NCBI GenBank assembly: GCA_030077755.1
Contig: JAQJZZ010000005.1
Coordinates: 1,178,001 to 1,242,000 of the forward strand
DNA from: Filosporella fistucella
Lineage: Eukaryota > Ascomycota > Leotiomycetes > Helotiales
Direction: 5' to 3'
DNA: 64,000 nucleotides
Part shown: positions 57,761 to 64,000 of the stretch, in pieces
Layout of the letters: each line of letters opens with the position of its first letter
How positions within the stretch are numbered: position 1 is the first letter of the stretch
Notes under the pieces: model-generated
Database searches by the model: none
What the model was told of the DNA's origin: nothing
The model's input: the letters and a program-made list of their open reading frames with translations, nothing else
Position numbers and translations under genes: made by a program

Positions 57761-57970
57761 TCCCGATTGAACCAATAAGTGACACAGGAAGCCTGCTAAA
57801 CTTGTCGAACATTGACTTCGCGCTGACTTCCCTTGCCCGTTTTACACACTATTGCTATATGTAATAGAATCCAAAGCACGAATAATATGATATCGAAAAG
57901 CTCTAGTTTTACCCTTTTCAAGATGTTATTAATTTAAGGGACATTCTTCAAGAGGTCGATCTTTTTCATT
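57761..57970 (+). repeat. Dispersed repeat C, copy 2
   Basis: Direct-orientation match to 55192-55405: TTGTCGAACATTGACTT, TCCCTTGCCCG, GCACGAATAATA, CTCTAGTTTTAC, GGACATTCTTC. Confidence 0.78.
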
Positions 57971-59022
57971 TAACGTGACCGACCAACCTAACTCGGGGAG
58001 GATTGATATCTGCTGCAGGAGTCCCCGTTTTCGGTTGCTCAACATCAGGTTCGCTGGAGAATAGATGAGTAAGTAAGGTACTTCGTACTCCGGAGGGCAT
58101 GGGTTTCAAAACCGGGTCATTAGGATGCAATCAATGTGGCAAGTTAGCATGGCTACGGTGATACAGTACAATATGGCAAGGCAAGACATCAGCCATCGTA
58201 GCGTGGGATGAGATGATAGTGGATGAGGACAAGTGGGAGCAATGTTCGATCCAACGAGAGAAAGCACTGTAGTGCTCAATGGTATTTACTAACTAAAAAT
58301 TCCTCGGAAATGTCAAATAATGTAATTTTATGCGTGTTTGATAACAAGTACCATTCATCCATAATAAGTATCAGTAATAAGTCGGTCGTTCAATGAAGCC
58401 ATTCTTTTCCTTTTCCGTTGTCCTTTCTCTCGCCCTCACCAAGCCAAGTCACAATAATCATATCAGGGCCGTAGTCCGTGGCCCCAGGACAAATTAACAA
58501 TACACATCCTACCAACCCATAGCCAGTCCCGTCGGTCACTCCCCGTCCTCCCTCGCTTTTTACCGCGATACCGCGAGATCCGTCCAGACCAGAAGTGGGA
58601 GTAGTGGGAGTGGTGGGAGTGGAGTGGAGTGAGTGGAAGTGTGGCGATTAGCAACGCAGCACGTAAACCTTCGCAGAAGCCAAGGAGCCCAGCCGACAGA
58701 GAGCCCGCCACTTTTGACAACAGACTTGCCTTTGTTGAGAAGTATGCAAATATGCAAGTGCTGTACTTTGTATGCAAATTATTCAATAATATGACCCTTT
58801 CAAGTATAGTCTACAACGTAATGATCGTTTCGCACCGGAGCCGTAGTCGTTTCCAGCCGCTGTAGAGTCCGTACGGTACCCGTGCATCCATCCTCCACCC
58901 AAACCCATTCAGTGCATCCATCACCCTACCCTTCCGAGCCTTCACCCTGCGGTTGATGTACCCGCTGCTGCCACACACGCAACAATTCATCGTAGCGTGC
59001 CTCCAGTACCTAGGTACAAGTA

Positions 59023-59240
59023 CCCTCGTACCCTCGTACCCTCGTACCCTCATACCCTTCCCTACCCTTTCGCGCCTTTGCACTGTATTGGTGTCGGCGT
59101 CTTTGCTTCTCTGCTTCTGCTCTGGCTGTCCATGTCCCCCGCCCTCCATCTGGTCACACGTGAAGGTACCTCGTTACCTCGTTACCTCGTTACCTCGTTA
59201 CTATTTGCCCTGCCCTGCCCTGCCCTGCCCTGCCCTGCCC
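59023..59240. repeat. Low-complexity microsatellite block in med12 upstream region
   Basis: Three adjacent arrays: CTCGTACC-type octamers at about 59023-59058, CTCGTTAC octamers at 59169-59201 and CCCTG pentamers at about 59208-59240. Likely non-coding leader/promoter sequence. Confidence 0.85.
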
Positions 59241-59683
59241 CGGTAACCCCATCACTCTTCCTCCCGCTCTATCTGGCCCTGGTTCTCTGAGGTGGTTCTG
59301 GCTCTGGCCTGGTCTGGCTTCTGCTTCTGCTTCTCCCCGTGCCGCTCGACAATTGTGACACAGTACAAGTACGCCATCGCTGCGGTGGCATCGTAGGAAA
59401 ACCTAATTCTGCCCTGGCCCTTCCAAACTCCCTTGCCCTTGCTCCTGCACCACACCTTCTGGCTGGCCTGGTTGTCCTGACCCCGACTTCCAACCTCAAA
59501 TCCAAATCCGTACGCTTTTCCTAATACTCATGCCCGCTTCGTCCATCCACTACCTCAACTACGCACAATATCGTTGAGATATCCTTTCCAACTCCATTCC
59601 ACTGCCTTCGCGCATCCCCACCAGCGCCCTATACATCATAAACAACTGAATCTCACACATGGTCACCACGAGATGGACGAATC

Positions 59684-62600
59684 ATGACCACAAGACCCAG
59701 CGTGGGCCGACCGCCCCCTCAGCGCTCATTGAGTTCGACGAACCCCATACAGAGACCTCCGCCGCATCGCACTCTTTCGCAGCAGTTCTCTTCCTCTTCC
59801 CCTACAAGGAGAGGTATCGATGGCTTTGTGGACTTGACTTTTGATGGAGATTCGGCGCTGGGCCGGCATGGCCCGAGGATTGGGGCATCGCGGCTCAGGG
59901 TCGAGATATCGACGGACTCGAAACATGCAGATGCCTTGGAATCTCCTAAACCATCATCAGCTGCCACTCCCACCTGGAAACCATCTCTTCCTCCTCGTGG
60001 CAGACCGCAACTCCATTTTGATGTGCCCAGCGTCAGCAACCTCAGCCCTCGTCCGGCGCAAGACGGTGGCCAGAATGAGATTTCAATCAAGCCAATGCCT
60101 CTGCCTGTGAGGCCAAGGCAGCATGCTCCTCCTTCTTCTGAGAAAACAAAGGTGTCGCCGGCTGTTGCGGTGAAGAAAGACGTACGGCCGAAGCCATACA
60201 TTTTGGAGGTCCCCTCTGCCGCTCCCCGTTATTCTCCAAATGGTATGTCCTATCCTTTCAAAATACTAAACCTGCAGATGCTGATTCTAGGAAGGCCATG
60301 CCGATTTCTTCCCCTGGTTTGGTAACCATGCCGAAGACCAGTTCTCAGAGCCTGTTATTCGCCAAGGATACTACGATAAGGCGCAAATGACCCAGAACGA
60401 GACGGGAACAGCAAGACCAACCATATTTCCAGCATTAAAACACAAAAGTGGATTGCAGACACTTTCATCATTATTTACCAGTGTTCTAGCTCAGCGAAGA
60501 GCTCACGGACAAATAACATCTGGCTCAACATTTAAGCCTCCTCCTCGTGTCACAGTGACGGACACTAAAAGGGAAATGTGGTTGAAAGATCTGGCAAACC
60601 CTACCATATCTCTGCGACGACTGAGCCGATCTATACCCCATGGTATCAGAGGAAAGGTATTGCTGGATCAATCCTTAAGTAAAAATATACCCATCGAAAG
60701 AGCTGTCTGGCTAGCCAAGTGTGTTGGTGCCAACGAGCTTAGGTCTTTTAGACGAAAAGGTGTCAGTGGCACTTTTGCCATGGGTGGTGAGGCAAAGTGG
60801 ATTCGAGATTTCACTGTCTGTGTTGAGCAGTTTGTGGAGAGTATAGTGGGCACATGTGGAGAGAAAGATTTCAAGTCAAGGATAAATTATGCGTAAGGTT
60901 TCTGTATAGTTATCACAAATCGACCCGCTAACGAATGCAGAATACGACTTGCTACTCATTTTCATGCAGAGCATTTACTGGACAGGGAGCATTTCATGGA
61001 CTGGCTAGTCTCATCTTTGGAGAACAGCCAGCAGGCCAAAATACCTATGTGGCTTCTCATCACTCAGATATTTTGGAAGGATTTGCTACAATACCGCAAG
61101 TACGGGCGCCGACTCTCGGCTGCACTTCTAAGCCAGCTGGCTGAGGTATGTTTCTTTTCCCACTCGTCCGATCCAGCCCTAACTTGTTTCCAGACATTGA
61201 GGCATCCAGACCTTGATATTTTAGCTCCTCTGATAGATCGATTAAGATATCTACTGCAAGGCTTGATGGCTTCACACCCTGATAGCTTCGTTGCACCAAA
61301 TTCCTGGATGAAGCACAGGGACATGATTCTATCTAACTTTGGATTGAATGACGATAGATTCATGCTGACAGTAGCAGCAATTGATCGCCGAAACTCTCGC
61401 CTCAATATGACGAGCACGGAGAAGAAACCCAGTTCTCGACGGCTTCTAATAAATCTCCTTGATAAGGTGCTTACACAACCATACACACACGAAATGGCTC
61501 GTGATTGCTGGGCGCTCGACGAGGAGAAAGGAATGCTGGTTCACACTGTGTTGGAATGGGCTGCTTCCGCCCATCGCCCAGGAACAGCAAAAATATATAT
61601 TGCTGTACGAATCTTGCGATCTTGGGCGAGATATGGTGCAGACATCTCAACAAATATACTCAATTACCTTGATTCTGGGGAATCTAACTCAGGCAGGGAC
61701 AGATCATGTTTCTATCATTTGATTTCAGAACTTGCTCGCTCAGACCATTTTTCGACACCGAGATATCTCCAGTGGTTGATAGCCCGAGGAGGCATATACG
61801 AAGCGTCTGAGGTAGCCCCTGACGGGCCTTTAGCAACACGACTTGTTGCTGAGCTCCCCCTCCACAATCTTAGCGATGGAATGCTTGAACTTCGATCAAC
61901 TTTACTCAATCGGGTAGGATTTTTGGTGGATGATGAAGATGATAGGACAAATAGCTATATTTCCGCCATTAACAACGAATTGCCTGGGATGCAGTCCAAT
62001 GTGGAAGTGGAGGAGGAGGAATCAAGAAATGTCGCCGTCGTATTTGATCTTTCGAAGGAGACAAGCCGGACTATCAAGTCAGTCTTGGGGCTTGAGCTTC
62101 GAGAGAAAGTTCAGGAACAGATGGTACAGCCAACGATACCACCCTTTGATTGGGACAATTCCCCTATGAAGGGTGGAACTTCTGCTATTACATCTACCGA
62201 TTTCAACACCATTCGCCGATATCTGGAGCTCATTGATGACTTCTCAATGCTTGCTGATGTCTTGAAACTTGTCACAAGTTCAAATGACACTGAGGTCCTT
62301 GCCTCTTGTGCAGATACGCTCGACCTTCACCTCGAAACCTTTGCTGCAATCGGTGCTCTCAATGGTCTATTTGACATTTTAATGACCCGCCTGCGAACAT
62401 TAACGGAGGAGACTGACTCTGTTCCGAGGGGTTTCCTAGTATCTTTATCAGACCTTGCCTCGAGACTTCCCGAGCAGAAAGGTATCGCGCAACAGCTTGC
62501 ACAGGAACTCGCCCGAAGCGATCGCAAAACTGCTGCTGATGCATGTTCGCCAGTATCAGACCATATGGCGATGGTAGAAACTGCTGAGGTAGATTTCACT

Positions 62601-64000
62601 GACGAGATTGAAAAGGTATTGGCGAGTGGCAATAGCATGGATCAAGCCACCTTAGAAAGGCTATTTCAGAGGATTATCCTACGACTTGAAGAGTCCTATG
62701 AAAAATCACCGGAACAACAACGCAGCTGCGGTCTACTTCTCACCAGGCTCAGAGCCTTTGACGCAACACAATTCGATATTCTGATGGCCGCGTGGGTGAA
62801 CCGATTTTTGCAGATCTCTACTCGTCCTAGCATGACGCAAGTATTTGGGCCTCTCATCAGCTTTGGGTGTCTTGCCTTGATCGATGTTATAACAACTTCT
62901 CGGTCACTCGAGGAGAATTCAATGTCAACCAAAGCTCCAAACAACTCTTACGAGATTCTTGCGCTTCTACTGGGTCCATGCAATATGCCAGAAGTTATGA
63001 CAATTGAGGAAGCGTATCGCTTTCGAATCAAGCAAGCTCACGTACAGAAGGATTCTCCCGACGAAGCTATGTTCGCTATCAGTAAAGCTTTCACTCACGT
63101 TTTACCTACAACTGGCGTGGCATCTCAAGATGCACTGACATCTCTACTTGAAAGTCAAGGCACATTCGAGCTACTTCAATATCTCGTGCTGGCGAATCCT
63201 GATATATTCATACAGAAACTTGTAACGCCATTACTGGAGATGTCGAACTCCGCAGTCAGCGCTGCCGCCAATTCAGTCGTCGATAAATTATTGTTCGGTG
63301 GCAGCATTGACAAAGAGGTCGATACGGAAGTGCTATTGTCGGTTGCGAATGACCTTTCTCTGCCTTTCTGCCAAGTCAAACTCGCAACGATGTTTAAAGT
63401 AGACGATTCTCTTATGGAAGGCAGCGAAGAGTCGAAATCGGATCAACTGGACGCATTCGATACAGCCATTGAGGTCGCAGTAGCTTCTGGCAAGACAACT
63501 TGGGCGAGCATTGTTCCCTTACTTGACATCTCGATTGCTCGACATTTGTGCCAACGAGCTGATTCTCAATTCCTGGCTTTGTTTCCTTCTCCAAGGACAG
63601 CTAGCGGGGATGATCTATCTACTACACAAGCCCATATTCCACATGCAGAGAACCTACTTCGAATAGTTGATGCTACTGCTTACAGCATTACTTCTCCGGC
63701 AGCAACCTCCAACCAAAATAGTCTACAGAGCAGTCTCGCCTCAGATATTGTGGCTGCTCTCAATGGTTTATGGCTTCTTCTGTCCAATTCGCAGTCTCAG
63801 GAGCTGAAGGATTCAATAATTGCCAAATGGCTACCATTCCTACTGTCGTTCACTACAATTCACGCCTGCGCATTTGACTTGACGAAGTCTGGTCACGAAA
63901 GTCGAGCGAAGACAATTCTTGCTCTTGTCGCAATATTCCTCCAGCTGCAAGCTCTCGATGTAAGCAATGAAGTTGTAAGCAGCCTTGTGGAACAAAGCTT
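59684..64000 (+). CDS. med12: Mediator subunit Med12 (Srb8), N-terminal part
   Basis: Partial: exons 59684-60242, 60295-60892, 60941-61145 and 61194 to the window end; 1,389 codons visible, no stop reached. Starts MTTRPSVGRPPPQRSLSS with a Pro/Ser-rich head. The Med12 domain follows: GHADFFPWFGNHAEDQFSEP, VIRQGYYDKAQMTQNE, and helical repeats such as WLKDLANPTISLRRLSRSIP, HGIRGKVLLDQSLSKNIPIE, HFMDWLVSSLENSQQAKIPM. Med12 is part of the CDK8 kinase module (with Med13, CycC and Cdk8) and activates the kinase in the nucleus. The first intron needs the second of two close acceptors (TAG then GAAG) to keep frame. Two upstream ATGs (59659, 59673) open short frames overlapping the main start. Confidence 0.93.

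Larger units (their letters stand above)
56439..59683. other. Long gene-free interval upstream of med12
   Basis: 3,245 bp between the divergent asterix and med12 genes. Contains tandem duplication D (56555-56799), repeat C copy 2 (57761-57970), a GGGAGTGGT-type purine run near 58595-58640 and octamer/pentamer low-complexity arrays at 59023-59240. No gene recognised. Confidence 0.6.

Noticed and set aside
1..64000. Biosynthetic gene cluster or defence-like system
   Set aside because: The GMC oxidoreductase, MFS transporter and DHCR24-like gene are far apart with housekeeping genes between them; no backbone synthase, NLR, HET domain or polymerase was found.
1..64000. CRISPR array, rRNA operon, intact transposase or viral gene
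   Set aside because: No regularly spaced repeats, rRNA signature or transposase/integrase/polymerase motifs seen on either strand.

Overview
The window is nuclear DNA from a filamentous ascomycete (Pezizomycotina). Genes are split by short introns of about 45-110 nt with GTAAGT/GTATGT-type donors, CTAAC/CTGAT-like branch sites and CAG/TAG acceptors. Genes lie on both strands without operons, and fungal-specific families are present (Sos7, Dug3, Rgd1, Eos1, Gdt1). The class looks like Leotiomycetes, but that is an impression from the proteins and cannot be proven here. Twenty-five gene loci are called: 23 apparently intact or window-truncated genes and two broken ones. Exon junctions were derived by eye from splice sites and reading-frame continuity.

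Layout. 0-10 kb: 3' end of a CSC1/OSCA-type channel (+), a small MGNC-starting protein (-), an RS-rich nuclear protein (-) divergent from kinetochore Sos7 (+), a DHCR24-like FAD oxidoreductase (-) divergent from Elongator subunit Elp6 (+), and ribosomal protein eL37 (-). 10-23 kb: an MFS transporter (-) divergent from a mitochondrial thioredoxin-like protein (+), L-rhamnose mutarotase (-), Gdt1 (-) divergent from a telobox-Myb telomere-type protein (+). 24-33 kb: a Vps62/DUF946 protein (+), Dug3 glutamine amidotransferase (-), a GMC oxidoreductase (-) and a frameshifted aquaporin (-). 34-43 kb: a PA-TM-RING ubiquitin ligase (+), then a gene-poor, repeat-rich tract with a decayed nitroreductase and a small low-complexity protein. 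43-64 kb: Rgd1 RhoGAP (+), Ade1 (-), a urea-transporter-like SSS permease (+), mL45/Mba1-like mitoribosomal protein (-), Eos1 (+), eIF1/Sui1 (-), PAT-complex subunit Asterix (-) and the first 1,389 codons of Mediator Med12 (+), cut by the window end.

Most genes are housekeeping and do not form a pathway cluster. I see no biosynthetic cluster, CRISPR array, virus or intact transposon. The accessory signal lies between genes: at least three dispersed repeat families (25.6-26.1, 38.0-38.5, 39.4-39.6, 42.3-42.55, 46.2-46.5, 55.2-55.4 and 57.8-58.0 kb), short tandem duplications, and two damaged genes. The aquaporin carries two separate frameshifts whose missing bases add up to exactly three. The nitroreductase keeps a clean 5' half, while its 3' half carries stops of the kind C-to-T change would make and runs directly into a repeat. 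I did not find a convincing undescribed system; the repeat/pseudogene block and several unusual splice or start arrangements deserve checking.
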